Below are positions 35,867 through 44,432 of a stretch of 64,000 nt of DNA, piece by piece (position 1 is the first letter of the stretch; each line of letters opens with the position of its first letter). Source of the stretch: Pedobacter yonginensis (GTDB taxonomy: Bacteria; Bacteroidota; Bacteroidia; Sphingobacteriales; Sphingobacteriaceae). Under the pieces are notes generated by a model. It had not been told where the DNA came from and did not search any database. It saw nothing but the letters and a program-made list of their open reading frames with translations. Both the position numbers and the translations under genes were made by a program. The stretch lies in contig NZ_QGNZ01000001.1 in NCBI RefSeq assembly GCF_003173595.1, positions 1,178,001 to 1,242,000 on the forward strand. The letters run 5' to 3'.

Positions 35867-36055
35867 AGAGGCTGTATCATAACCAAAAGTAAATGTGGCA
35901 GACAAAATTTTATTTTGAACCACAAAACATACAAAAGGACACAAAAGTAGCGATGCAAAATTCACATGCAAATTTGCATTTAAAATCAATGAGCTATTTG
36001 TTGCAGAATATTACTTGGCAAGCACAAGCGCAAAATGATTTATGAGACAGCCTCT
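35867..36055. mobile_element. MITE-like non-autonomous element
   Basis: 16-bp terminal inverted repeats, AGAGGCTGTATCATAA (35867-35882) and TTATGAGACAGCCTCT (36040-36055), match in 15 of 16 positions and enclose 157 bp of non-coding AT-rich DNA. There is no transposase frame inside. No clear target-site duplication is visible. The right end lies 3 bp from the stop codon of the response regulator gene. It is probably mobilised by an IS carrying the same ends elsewhere in the genome. The rest of the spacer 35717-35866 holds no recognisable gene. Confidence 0.6.
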
Positions 36056-36058
36056 ATT

Positions 36059-36706
36059 TTATTTTTCGTAAATGCTCATTTTTTCTGCCAACTCAATGAT
36101 GCTTTTGATCTTAAGTTTTTGGAAAAGTCTGAGTTTGTACGTACTTACGGTACCCATTTGTAAATTCAGCTGGTTAGAAATTTCTAGGACGCCAATGCCT
36201 TTGGTTAAAAGTTCAGCAACCTCTAATTCTCTGCCAGATAGTTTCGTAAAAGGGTTATCGCCATCGTTACCAAGAATGCTGTTGAACATGTTTTCTTTCA
36301 CATTTCTACTCGAATAGCGACTTCCTGCTAAAATGGTTGTGATTGCCGTTACAATCTCAGACTCTTCTGCATTTTTAGTTAGGTAACCCGATGCCCCAGA
36401 TTTCAAGTATGGTACGGCGTATATGTTTTCGTTCAGGGATGAAAACACAAGGATTTTAGCGTTCGATTGAACCGATTTAATTTGATCGATTACTTTCAAA
36501 TTATTTCCGCCCGGCAAATTAACATCTATAATGATCAAGTTCGGGGATTTTTGAACCTCAACCAAAGCCTGCTCCATAGTTGATGCATGAATGATTTCTA
36601 CACCTACCCAAAAATCAGATATTAAACTTTTTAGTCCACGACGGATGATTTCATGATCATCAGCTATAAGTACTGTAAATGTACTTCCGGCATTCTTTGC
36701 TTTCAT
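36059..36706 (-). CDS. NarL/FixJ-family response regulator
   Basis: 215 residues. The receiver domain (about 10-125) has the acidic pocket D16/D17 in IADDHEIIRRGL, the phospho-acceptor D61 in IIIDVNLPGG and a conserved Lys in GYLTKNAEE. The C-terminal LuxR-type helix-turn-helix has LSGRELEVAELLTKGIGVLEISNQL and MGTVSTYKLRLFQKLKI. It is a DNA-binding transcription regulator. No histidine kinase gene is nearby, so it is an orphan in this window. A MITE-like element abuts its 3' end. Confidence 0.93.
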   Translation of the reverse strand: MKAKNAGSTFTVLIADDHEIIRRGLKSLISDFWVGVEIIHASTMEQALVEVQKSPNLIIIDVNLPGGNNLKVIDQIKSVQSNAKILVFSSLNENIYAVPYLKSGASGYLTKNAEESEIVTAITTILAGSRYSSRNVKENMFNSILGNDGDNPFTKLSGRELEVAELLTKGIGVLEISNQLNLQMGTVSTYKLRLFQKLKIKSIIELAEKMSIYEK

Positions 36707-37264
36707 TTTTATTTGATATATGGTGCAATTTAATAAAATTATATTTTATTCTACCAAAATTATGATTTTTATATAATTAATCATACAATTCAATTCCATT
36801 TTTTTTGTCTATCTATTTACTCACTAAATCTATCCATGCAGGTTCAAAATCTACAGTTTAGTACATTACATCTACTTTAGGCTAACTTAAAACACCCCCA
36901 CCGTTCCTGCAATCATACCAGCCTATGTAAACAAAAATGATACACAACGCTCTCGAATTACGCCACTTTATCCGCTTAATGGCCCTACAGAAAGGTCGTA
37001 ATCATGGCTAGTTATTAATTTTTTTAAAATCATTTACCAACGCACTCAGTGTATTTTGCGGCCATGAGGAAATAGTATGTCATTTGAGCTCATAGGAAAT
37101 AAAACATAAATTGTAAAGCATATCAAATCATCATCTATAATTCAAAATTCTCCAAAATAGGTAACTTCCCAGTGTTAGCTGAAGAATCAAAATTAGAAAA
37201 TGCTGTCAGAAAATGCCTCAAGTCTCCTAAATCGAAGATAAGATTGGAACATCGATTACTATCA
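36707..37264. other. Non-coding spacer, 558 bp
   Basis: No convincing gene or RNA was found between the response regulator promoter side and the end of the Crp/Fnr gene. The first part is very AT-rich and should contain the response regulator promoter, but no good TANNTTTG box was seen. A 24-codon frame at 36937 (ELRHFIRLMAL) looks faintly like the start of a LysR protein and stops at once. Confidence 0.5.
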
Positions 37265-37879
37265 TTAAATCTTTGCTCGAATCCTACTTAAGGTTTCCAG
37301 CCGGACAGCTAAAAATGAAGCGATGTGTTTGAGGGAAACTCGATTAATTAAATCGGGAAAGGAAAGTAAAAATCTCTTATATCTTTTTTCAGCAGATGAA
37401 ATCCGACACAAGAAAGCACGTTCTTCAGCAGATCGATAATACAATTCCATCATCTTTCTGCCGACGATGTTAGCTTCGGGGAAATTCTCGTAGAGGTAAT
37501 CGGATAACACATGTGGGATAGCAATTAATTCCACATCCTCCAAAGCCTGAAGATATTCTTCCGAATCTCCTACTAGCCATAGGTTGCGGATGGTACCAAC
37601 CACTTCGTTTTCTTTCGCAATCCAAGTGGTAATTTCGGCTTTGCCGTCCTTCACAAAACCTCTAACAACCCCCTTTACAATCAGGAACAAGTATTTATTC
37701 CGATCGACTGGGGAAACAAGGAATTTATTTTTTTTATAACTAACTGGAAAAGTATATTGATTGATCCGTTCCTCCATCTCATCATTTAGTGGATGAAATT
37801 TTTTGAAGATAGAGATTAGCGGTGAAAAATTGTTGTATCTCTTCCATCTATCTTCATCCGAGAGGTTAACTGCAATCAT
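37265..37879 (-). CDS. Crp/Fnr-family transcriptional regulator
   Basis: 204 residues. The N-terminal cyclic-nucleotide-binding-type barrel has KKNKFLVSPVDRNKYLFLIVKGVVRGFV and ITTWIAKENEVVGTI. The dimerisation helix is YENFPEANIVGRKMMELYYR. The short C-terminal HTH has RFLLSFPDLINRVSLKHIASFLAVRLETLSRIR in two adjacent stretches. The typical cAMP-binding residues are absent, as in most Bacteroidota members, so the ligand is unknown. It stands alone on the minus strand. Confidence 0.87.
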   Translation of the reverse strand: MIAVNLSDEDRWKRYNNFSPLISIFKKFHPLNDEMEERINQYTFPVSYKKNKFLVSPVDRNKYLFLIVKGVVRGFVKDGKAEITTWIAKENEVVGTIRNLWLVGDSEEYLQALEDVELIAIPHVLSDYLYENFPEANIVGRKMMELYYRSAEERAFLCRISSAEKRYKRFLLSFPDLINRVSLKHIASFLAVRLETLSRIRAKI

Positions 37880-37998
37880 TGTTCAATACGATTATAAGGA
37901 TAGGCATGTTTTATGTTTCAACAAAACAATACTGTAATATTAAGAAGATTGATTGATATATCGAACTTTTTTTTGACATTTCTCAATAAAATGTCAAT

Positions 37999-38850
37999 CT
38001 ATAATATTTTTTCAACACCTAAGCCAAAAAGTGCAAAGTCGTATTTTACAGGGTCTTGCGCATCAAATTCCTTCAAATGCTGGGTTAATTCTACAGCAGT
38101 TTGCCAATCGGTTTGCTTTCTTTGAATCAAGCCCAACAAACGCCCAACCCGATCTACGTGAACGTCGCATGGGCAAATTAAATCTTCGGGTTTAATGGTA
38201 TTCCAAATACCAAAATCAACACCCATTTTATCCTTCCTGACCATCCATCTCAGAAACATATTTAAACGTTTACAAGTAGATTTTTGCCTTGGCGATGAAA
38301 TGTGCTTCTTGGTTCGATGTGGAAAATCCTCCAACGAAAAGAAGTAGGTCCTAAAATGATTCAAAGCCGCCTCTATCGTAAAATTTAACGCACCGTTTGA
38401 AGAGTCATCCAATGATGCTTCAACTATGGGTTCAAGCCTATCAAGTTCCAGATAAGCAGATGGATAAATGTTGTAATGCGGAATAAAAGCATCTTCCAAA
38501 CTATTAAACTGCGAGTAGTGCTGTTTAAAAAAAGCAATGAAATAAAGTAAATCTGTATCGTTGAAGGTTCTGTGCTTAAATCCTAAAAGCGACTTTAAAT
38601 CACCATCGCCATGATTGAGTACAAAATCATATGGTGCAAAATCCATCCGCTCCAATAACGCTTTACACTTATTGATGATGGTTTTCCGCTGTCCCCAGGC
38701 CAAAATCGCAGCAAAAAAACCAGAGATTTCTATATCCTGTTTTCTTTCGAACAAGTGCGGAATACAAACCGGATCATTTGCAATAAAATTAGGTTGATTG
38801 TATTGTTCTACCTTTTGATCGAGAAAATTACGCAGTTCTAAAAAATCCAT
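37999..38850 (-). CDS. TIGR02757/DUF2400 family protein
   Basis: 283 residues. Recognised by the N-terminal NDPVCIPHLFERKQDIEISG and GFFAAILAWGQRKTI, and by the C-terminal KRLNMFLRWMVRKD and DVHVDRVGRLLGLIQRKQ segments that define this family. The function is not established. Its helical core and Lys/Asp pattern recall HhH-type DNA glycosylases. It is conserved as a single-copy gene across Bacteroidota. It is downstream of the trans-sulfuration enzyme but separated from it by a strong terminator. Confidence 0.85.
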   Translation of the reverse strand: MDFLELRNFLDQKVEQYNQPNFIANDPVCIPHLFERKQDIEISGFFAAILAWGQRKTIINKCKALLERMDFAPYDFVLNHGDGDLKSLLGFKHRTFNDTDLLYFIAFFKQHYSQFNSLEDAFIPHYNIYPSAYLELDRLEPIVEASLDDSSNGALNFTIEAALNHFRTYFFSLEDFPHRTKKHISSPRQKSTCKRLNMFLRWMVRKDKMGVDFGIWNTIKPEDLICPCDVHVDRVGRLLGLIQRKQTDWQTAVELTQHLKEFDAQDPVKYDFALFGLGVEKIL

Positions 38851-38862
38851 TTATATACAAAC

Positions 38863-38913
38863 TAAAAAGTCATTCGAAGAAAATCAGCAATTGCTTTCAC
38901 TTATCGAATGACT
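38863..38913 (-). terminator. Rho-independent terminator of the trans-sulfuration gene
   Basis: A perfect 10-bp inverted repeat, AGTCATTCGA (38868-38877) and TCGAATGACT (38904-38913), with the inner palindrome AGCAATTGCT. On the minus strand it is followed by TTTTTAGTTTG. It lies 21 bp beyond the stop at 38935 and stops transcription before the TIGR02757 gene. Confidence 0.82.
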
Positions 38914-38934
38914 CGATTCAAAGATCAAAAGAAC

Positions 38935-40074
38935 TTATTTTAAGGCGCGTTCTAAATCTTCTAATAAATCGTCAATATCTTCAACACCAACACTTAAACG
39001 CAATAAGTTGTCTGTAACCCCCACTTTTTCACGTTCTTCTTTTGGTATTGATCCGTGCGTCATGGTTGCGGGGTGGTTAATTAAGGATTCTACACCGCCT
39101 AATGACTCGGCCAGGGTAAATACTTTAAAGTTGGAAGAAATTCTAAATGTCTCTTGAAGATCCGCCCCCTTTAACGTTATCGAAATCATACCACCGAAAC
39201 CACGCATTTGTTTTTTTGCTATATCGTGGTTTGGATGATCTTCAAAACCTGGCCAATAAATTTTATCCACTTTTGGGTGCGTTTTTAAATAGCGGGCAAT
39301 GCGTTCGCCATTCTCACAATGAGCCTTCATTCTTAAATGCAGGGTTTTAATGCCTCTTAAAACTAAAAAGGCATCTTGTGGCCCAGGGGTTGCACCGCAG
39401 GCATTGTACACAAACCAAAGTTCTTTGTAAAGGTTTTCATCATTGGTTACCAAAGCGCCCATTACTACGTCAGAGTGACCGCCAATATATTTCGTAACCG
39501 AGTGCATCACAATATCGGCACCTAAATCAATCGGGTTTTGCAGGTATGGCGAAGCGAAAGTATTATCAACGGTTAAAATTAAATTTTTCTCTTTGGTAAT
39601 TTTTGCTATACCCTCAATATCAATAATTTGCATGGTTGGGTTGGTAGGCGTTTCTATCCAAACCAGCTTGGTTTTGTCATTGATGTATGGCAACATATTT
39701 TCAGGCTTAGAAAGATCAAGAAAATGGAATTTGATGCCATATTTAGTAAAGATTTTGGTGAAAATTCGATAAGAACCTCCGTATAAATCGTTACCAGTAA
39801 TCACTTCGTCGCCAGGTTGCAGCAACTTTAAAACTGCATCTGTTGCGCCCATTCCACTCGAAAATGCCAAGCCGTATTTGGCATTCTCTAAAGCCGCAAG
39901 GCAATCTTCCAACGCTTTACGGGTTGGATTGGTTCCTCTAGAATATTCATAGCCTTTGTTATCTCCGGGAGATTTTTGCCAGTAAGTAGAGGTTTGATAT
40001 ATTGGTGTCATTACCGCCCCAGTTGTTGGGTCAGGCTCTTGGCCTGCATGGATAGCCTTTGTTGCGAATTTCAT
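38935..40074 (-). CDS. Trans-sulfuration PLP enzyme (cystathionine gamma-synthase/lyase)
   Basis: 379 residues, full length for the Cys/Met metabolism PLP family. PIYQTSTYWQ near residue 25, YEYSRGTNPTRKALE, the cofactor-stacking region FSSGMGATDAVLKLL and the Schiff-base lysine K195 in HSVTKYIGGHSDVVMG are all present. The C-terminal SLGGVESLINHPATMTH block is intact. It acts on homoserine esters or cystathionine in methionine/cysteine interconversion. Sequence alone does not separate synthase from lyase. It lies downstream of proS on the same strand. Confidence 0.9.
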   Translation of the reverse strand: MKFATKAIHAGQEPDPTTGAVMTPIYQTSTYWQKSPGDNKGYEYSRGTNPTRKALEDCLAALENAKYGLAFSSGMGATDAVLKLLQPGDEVITGNDLYGGSYRIFTKIFTKYGIKFHFLDLSKPENMLPYINDKTKLVWIETPTNPTMQIIDIEGIAKITKEKNLILTVDNTFASPYLQNPIDLGADIVMHSVTKYIGGHSDVVMGALVTNDENLYKELWFVYNACGATPGPQDAFLVLRGIKTLHLRMKAHCENGERIARYLKTHPKVDKIYWPGFEDHPNHDIAKKQMRGFGGMISITLKGADLQETFRISSNFKVFTLAESLGGVESLINHPATMTHGSIPKEEREKVGVTDNLLRLSVGVEDIDDLLEDLERALK

Positions 40075-40170
40075 TATAAATTAAAATCTAAAATATGGGA
40101 TAAGAGATTTGAGCACTTAAAATTTAAAGAAGATTTAACTTCCAATTCTATATCTCGGTGCTCAGATCAT

Positions 40171-41643
40171 TTAATAAGCTCTTGCAAACAATACCCTTTG
40201 CGTTGATGGTTTGCCTGAATAAATACAAACACCATTTTCCAATTTGTTATCTAGTGGAATACAACGGATGGTTGCTTTGGTTTCTTCTTTAATCTTCTGC
40301 TCGGTTTCTGATGTACCATCCCAATGGGCAGAAATAAAACCTGCCTTACCATCTAGCAAGGCCTTAAATTCTTCGTAGCTATTGGCTTCGGTAATGTGTT
40401 CATCCCTGTAAGCCAATGCCTTGTTAAACATAGCCGTTTGGATGTCTTCCAGCAATTTAACAATATAAATATCTAGGCCTTCCTGTGGGATGGTTTGCTT
40501 TAGTTTAGTATCTCTACGGGCAATTTCAACAGTTTTATTTTCTAAATCGCGTCCACCAATAGCAATACGGATTGGCACACCTTTCAATTCGTAGTCGGCA
40601 AACTTAAAACCTGGGCGTTGCGTATCACGATCATCGTATTTTACCGAAACGCCTAAACCTTTCAACCTCATTGTTAACTCATTAACATAGGATGTAATTT
40701 TCGCCAGGTCTTCATCTCCTTTGTAAATTGGCACAATTACCACTTGAATTGGCGCCAGTTTTGGTGGAATGATTAATCCAGAATCATCGCTATGCGCCAT
40801 AATTAATGCACCCATCAATCGGGTAGAAACACCCCAAGATGAAGCCCAAACGTAATCCAACTTACCATCTTTACCGGTAAATTTAACATCAAAAGCTTTA
40901 GCGAAATTTTGCCCCAAGAAATGTGATGTTCCAGCTTGTAAGGCTTTTCCATCTTGCATGAGCGCTTCAATGCAATAAGTATCTAAGGCACCAGCGAATC
41001 GCTCGTTGGGAGATTTTCGGCCTCTAATTACAGGAACTGCCAACCAGTTTTCAGCAAAATCGGCATAAATATGAAGCATACGTTCAGTTTCTTCAATGGC
41101 TTCCTGAGCGGTTGCATGAGCGGTATGTCCCTCCTGCCACAAGAATTCTGCCGTGCGTAAAAATAACCGCGTACGCATTTCCCAACGCACCACATTAGCC
41201 CATTGGTTAATTAAAATTGGCAAATCGCGATAAGATTGAATCCAACCTCTGTAGGTATTCCAAATGATGGTTTCTGAGGTTGGGCGAACAATTAATTCTT
41301 CTTCCAATTTGGCTGTTTCATCAACAACGATGTTGCCATTTCCGTCATTTTTTAATCGGTAATGTGTTACAACTGCACACTCAGTGGCAAAGCCTTCTAC
41401 GTGAGATGCTTCTTTAGAAAAAAATGACTTAGGAATGAATAATGGAAAATATGCATTTTGGTGCCCTGTGTCTTTAAACATTTTATCTAAAACCGCTTGC
41501 ATTTTTTCCCAGATAGCATAGCCATTAGGCTTAATAACCATACATCCACGCACGGCCGAGTGCTCTGCCAAGTCTGCCTTCAGTACAATATCGTTATACC
41601 ATTGGGAATAATCTGCTTCTCTACTTGTAATTTCTTTGCTCAT
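40171..41643 (-). CDS. proS: Prolyl-tRNA synthetase (archaeal/eukaryotic-type)
   Basis: 490 residues from ATG 41643 ([20 protein letters not shown]); an upstream in-frame extension to 41697 is not used. Class II motifs are [17 protein letters not shown] and FPLFIP (motif 1 side), [18 protein letters not shown] followed by [31 protein letters not shown] (motif 2), and [17 protein letters not shown] (motif 3). The anticodon-binding domain follows, then a C-terminal extension ending RAY, as in ProRS type 3. There is no editing INS domain. It charges tRNA-Pro, two copies of which lie 15 kb away. Confidence 0.96.
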   Translation of the reverse strand: MSKEITSREADYSQWYNDIVLKADLAEHSAVRGCMVIKPNGYAIWEKMQAVLDKMFKDTGHQNAYFPLFIPKSFFSKEASHVEGFATECAVVTHYRLKNDGNGNIVVDETAKLEEELIVRPTSETIIWNTYRGWIQSYRDLPILINQWANVVRWEMRTRLFLRTAEFLWQEGHTAHATAQEAIEETERMLHIYADFAENWLAVPVIRGRKSPNERFAGALDTYCIEALMQDGKALQAGTSHFLGQNFAKAFDVKFTGKDGKLDYVWASSWGVSTRLMGALIMAHSDDSGLIIPPKLAPIQVVIVPIYKGDEDLAKITSYVNELTMRLKGLGVSVKYDDRDTQRPGFKFADYELKGVPIRIAIGGRDLENKTVEIARRDTKLKQTIPQEGLDIYIVKLLEDIQTAMFNKALAYRDEHITEANSYEEFKALLDGKAGFISAHWDGTSETEQKIKEETKATIRCIPLDNKLENGVCIYSGKPSTQRVLFARAY

Positions 41644-41786
41644 ATTATGTATTTGGAACGTAATTTGTGTGTTAAATAATGTGAAATTGAGCCACAAATT
41701 TATAAATTTATGCCTACAAAACGATTAAGAATCGATGTCAATGTTTTTAAAACAATAATCTGACCGAGAATCTCGTTAAAGGCAAA

Positions 41787-41794
41787 TAAATTTG
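41787..41794 (+). promoter_or_regulatory. Candidate -7 box for the surface lipoprotein/FadL-like genes
   Basis: TAAATTTG fits TANNTTTG and lies 46 bp upstream of the ATG at 41840. No good TTG was found at the -33 position. It is the best promoter candidate in this divergent spacer for the plus-strand pair. Confidence 0.38.
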
Positions 41795-41839
41795 TAATCA
41801 TCTTCAACTTGTTGACACACACAACTAAATATAAACACA

Positions 41840-42751
41840 ATGAAACCAATTAAATTTTTACCCATTGTTATGATTGCGGCCGCTGGGTTGGTTGCATCAT
41901 GCTCAACACCGAAATTGGCTCAAAAAACTGTTAACGACGATGTTTATAACAGCGTTGCAAAAGCCAAGGAGGTAGAATATATGGCGCCTGTGCAAACACA
42001 GCAAGCCCAAGGTCAAGGCCAAAATCAAGCCGAATATGATGAATATTATGGCACAAGTAATCCGTATTACGACATGGATTATTCTTCCAGAATTAACCGT
42101 TTTTATAATGGCTACTCATGGAGAGGTTATTACGACCCATATTTCGACAATTATTACTACAATAACAATTATTTAGGTTACGGCTTAGGCTGGAACAATG
42201 GTTATGGCTTGAACTGGGGCGGTGGCTATTATGGCAGCATCTGGAACAATCCTTTTTACTACGGTAACTTCGGTTATGGGTGGAATAGCCCTTTCTATGG
42301 CTGGAATTCTTGGGGGCTTAACTCCTACTATGACCGTTTCGGTTGGGGCGGAGGTTATTATGGCGGTGGCGGATATTACGGCGGCGGCGGCTTCTACGGT
42401 GGTGGTGTAGCAACCAACAGAACTTATAGAGCTAGACCAGGAAGCAATGATACTGGTATACCTAGAGGATCAAATACTTTTAGTCCGAATTATGGAAGAC
42501 CAGGAAGATCATCAACTGTTGGAGGCAATAACGGAGCAATTAGCTCTAGCAATCCAAACGGACGTCCTTCTAGAAACGTTCAACCGAATAATCAACCAAG
42601 TAGGCCACAACCTCAAATGAGCAGACCTTCTCGTGAGGAAAGACCAGCTCCAAGTTATTCGCCACCTCCATCAAACGGTGGATCTAATGGCGGCGGAGGA
42701 AGTTCTGGTGGCGGCGGTGGTGCCAGACCAGGTAGAGCAGGAAGAGGATAG
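41840..42751 (+). CDS. Tyr/Gly/Asn-rich surface lipoprotein
   Basis: 303 residues. The lipoprotein signal ends AAAGLVASCSTPKL, with Cys about residue 21. Residues 70-190 are extremely rich in Tyr, Gly, Asn and Trp (YYNNNYLGYGLGWNNGYGL and GGGYYGGGGYYGGGGFYGG). The remainder is Pro/Ser/Arg/Gly-rich and ends in poly-Gly and GRAGRG. It is low complexity and probably a disordered, sticky, surface-exposed protein. No catalytic domain is seen. It precedes a FadL-like outer membrane protein by 27 bp, and they are probably cotranscribed. Confidence 0.72.
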   Translation: MKPIKFLPIVMIAAAGLVASCSTPKLAQKTVNDDVYNSVAKAKEVEYMAPVQTQQAQGQGQNQAEYDEYYGTSNPYYDMDYSSRINRFYNGYSWRGYYDPYFDNYYYNNNYLGYGLGWNNGYGLNWGGGYYGSIWNNPFYYGNFGYGWNSPFYGWNSWGLNSYYDRFGWGGGYYGGGGYYGGGGFYGGGVATNRTYRARPGSNDTGIPRGSNTFSPNYGRPGRSSTVGGNNGAISSSNPNGRPSRNVQPNNQPSRPQPQMSRPSREERPAPSYSPPPSNGGSNGGGGSSGGGGGARPGRAGRG

Positions 42752-42778
42752 TATCAGCGACACACAATTAAACATAAG

Positions 42779-44284
42779 ATGAAAAGAATAATTTTAACCT
42801 GTATAGCGGTTACAGTAGCCGCTACCGGGACACTATATGCGCAGAGTTACGCGCCTGATGCTTATCGTTTCTCTCAAAGTAGTTATGGAAGCACTGCAAG
42901 ATTTAAAGCCATGGGTGGCGCACAAATTGGTGTAGGTGGAGATATGGGTTCTATAGGTGCAAATCCAGCTGGTTTGGGTTTATTTACCAAATCGGAATTC
43001 AGCATTACACCAGAATATAATGGCGTAAGCACTCAAAATGCTTTTTTAGGCAATACCACTAAAGATTCTAAAGGGCAACTGAATTTAAATAATTTAGGTG
43101 TGGTTTTTTATACGCCGACTTATAAAGCTAAAGGCTCTAACACTGAGCAAGGTGTTGTAAGTGCAGTATTGGGTGTTGGTTACAATAGAAATAATGATTT
43201 CTTTAATCAATTTCAATATAGCGGTACGAATGCTAACAGCTCTTTCCGCGATGCCCTAGCGGAGCAGGCAAATGCTTTCGGAATTGATAATACCTTAGCG
43301 GGTGATGCCTATAATAGCTATTTAATCAATCGCAATGCCACCAATTATCCTAATTCGTTTTCGGCCGAGCCTTATACAGGCACAAGCTTTAATCAAAACT
43401 GGAACGAATCTCGCTTGGGTTCAACGTCAGAATTTAATGTTGCCGGAGCTCTAAACTTCTCAAATAAGTTTTACTTAGGTGCTGCAGTAAGCTTCGTAAA
43501 TGTGAGGTACATTAGCGATGCAACTTATACAGAATCGGGTACTTTGAATTCCTTTAACGAAAACACCAATTTGTATGAAGGAAATGAAAACTACCTTTTA
43601 AACTATGTGAGAAATCAAGAGACGAAAGGTGGTGGTATTAATCTAAAAGTGGGTATGATCTTTAAACCGACTAACGATTTTCGTATAGGCGTTAATTTCC
43701 AATCACCTACTTGGATGAATGTTCAAGATAATACTAATGAGAGTGTGAATAGCCAGTTGACTGGTTACAATTCCAACAATCCAGGTCAGAACTATACATT
43801 CACCTATAACTTACGTACACCATTAAAGGCATCTGCTGGTGCGAGCTACATTATTGCTGGTAGAGCTTTAATTTCGGCTGATATTGATTATATAGATTAC
43901 TCAACAATGAGATTCTCCGCAGATCAGGGCTCAGATTTAACAACCATTAATAGCAATAATGCCTTCATTAAAAATTCTTACAAAGAAGCAATTAATTACC
44001 GTTTCGGTGCAGAAATCAAAGTGAGCAACGAATTAAGCTTAAGGGGCGGTTACGGCGTAAATGGAAGTGGAATTAAAGATGGCGCAGATAAATTTTACGA
44101 ACAGAAATATTATTCAGGCGGTATAGGCTATCGCATTGACAATTACTATGTTGATGTAACCTATCAAAACTTACAGACCAATTTCAATTCTAGTCCATAT
44201 GAATTAAACGATTATTCTGAACCATTGGCTGATGTTAAAACCACCAGAAACAATGTATTCTTAACTTTCGGAGTAAGATTCTAA
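42779..44284 (+). CDS. OmpP1/FadL-like outer membrane beta-barrel protein
   Basis: 501 residues with a signal peptide ending TGTLYAQS. The N-terminal plug-like section STARFKAMGGAQIGVGGDMG followed by SIGANPAGLGLFTKSEFS is the FadL/TodX family hallmark. Many amphipathic strands follow with alternating aromatic residues, and the protein ends NVFLTFGVRF, a terminal-Phe strand suited to Bam insertion. The family takes up long-chain fatty acids or hydrophobic compounds. The ligand here is unknown. Confidence 0.87.
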   Translation: MKRIILTCIAVTVAATGTLYAQSYAPDAYRFSQSSYGSTARFKAMGGAQIGVGGDMGSIGANPAGLGLFTKSEFSITPEYNGVSTQNAFLGNTTKDSKGQLNLNNLGVVFYTPTYKAKGSNTEQGVVSAVLGVGYNRNNDFFNQFQYSGTNANSSFRDALAEQANAFGIDNTLAGDAYNSYLINRNATNYPNSFSAEPYTGTSFNQNWNESRLGSTSEFNVAGALNFSNKFYLGAAVSFVNVRYISDATYTESGTLNSFNENTNLYEGNENYLLNYVRNQETKGGGINLKVGMIFKPTNDFRIGVNFQSPTWMNVQDNTNESVNSQLTGYNSNNPGQNYTFTYNLRTPLKASAGASYIIAGRALISADIDYIDYSTMRFSADQGSDLTTINSNNAFIKNSYKEAINYRFGAEIKVSNELSLRGGYGVNGSGIKDGADKFYEQKYYSGGIGYRIDNYYVDVTYQNLQTNFNSSPYELNDYSEPLADVKTTRNNVFLTFGVRF

Positions 44285-44299
44285 GTTTAAGCAAATCAT

Positions 44300-44338
44300 A
44301 AAAAAAGGTTTTGAGGCATTAACTCAAAACCTTTTTTT
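44300..44338. terminator. Bidirectional rho-independent terminator
   Basis: A seven-A run and GGTTTTGAG pair with CTCAAAACC and a seven-T run around a 7-base loop. It lies 16 bp after the FadL-like stop and about 95 bp from the convergent gene end. The U-tract is present on both strands. Confidence 0.9.
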
Positions 44339-44432
44339 GTTTGATGGCATTTTAAATTACCCAAAGGCATCGTTTGAAATCAAACTATTATTGAAAGATT
44401 TGCTATTGAAAAAATTGTTTCGATATGCCCTT

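Noticed and set aside
36937..37011. Possible LysR-family remnant (ELRHFIRLMAL)
   Set aside because: Only 24 codons, no further homologous sequence in any frame, easily chance.
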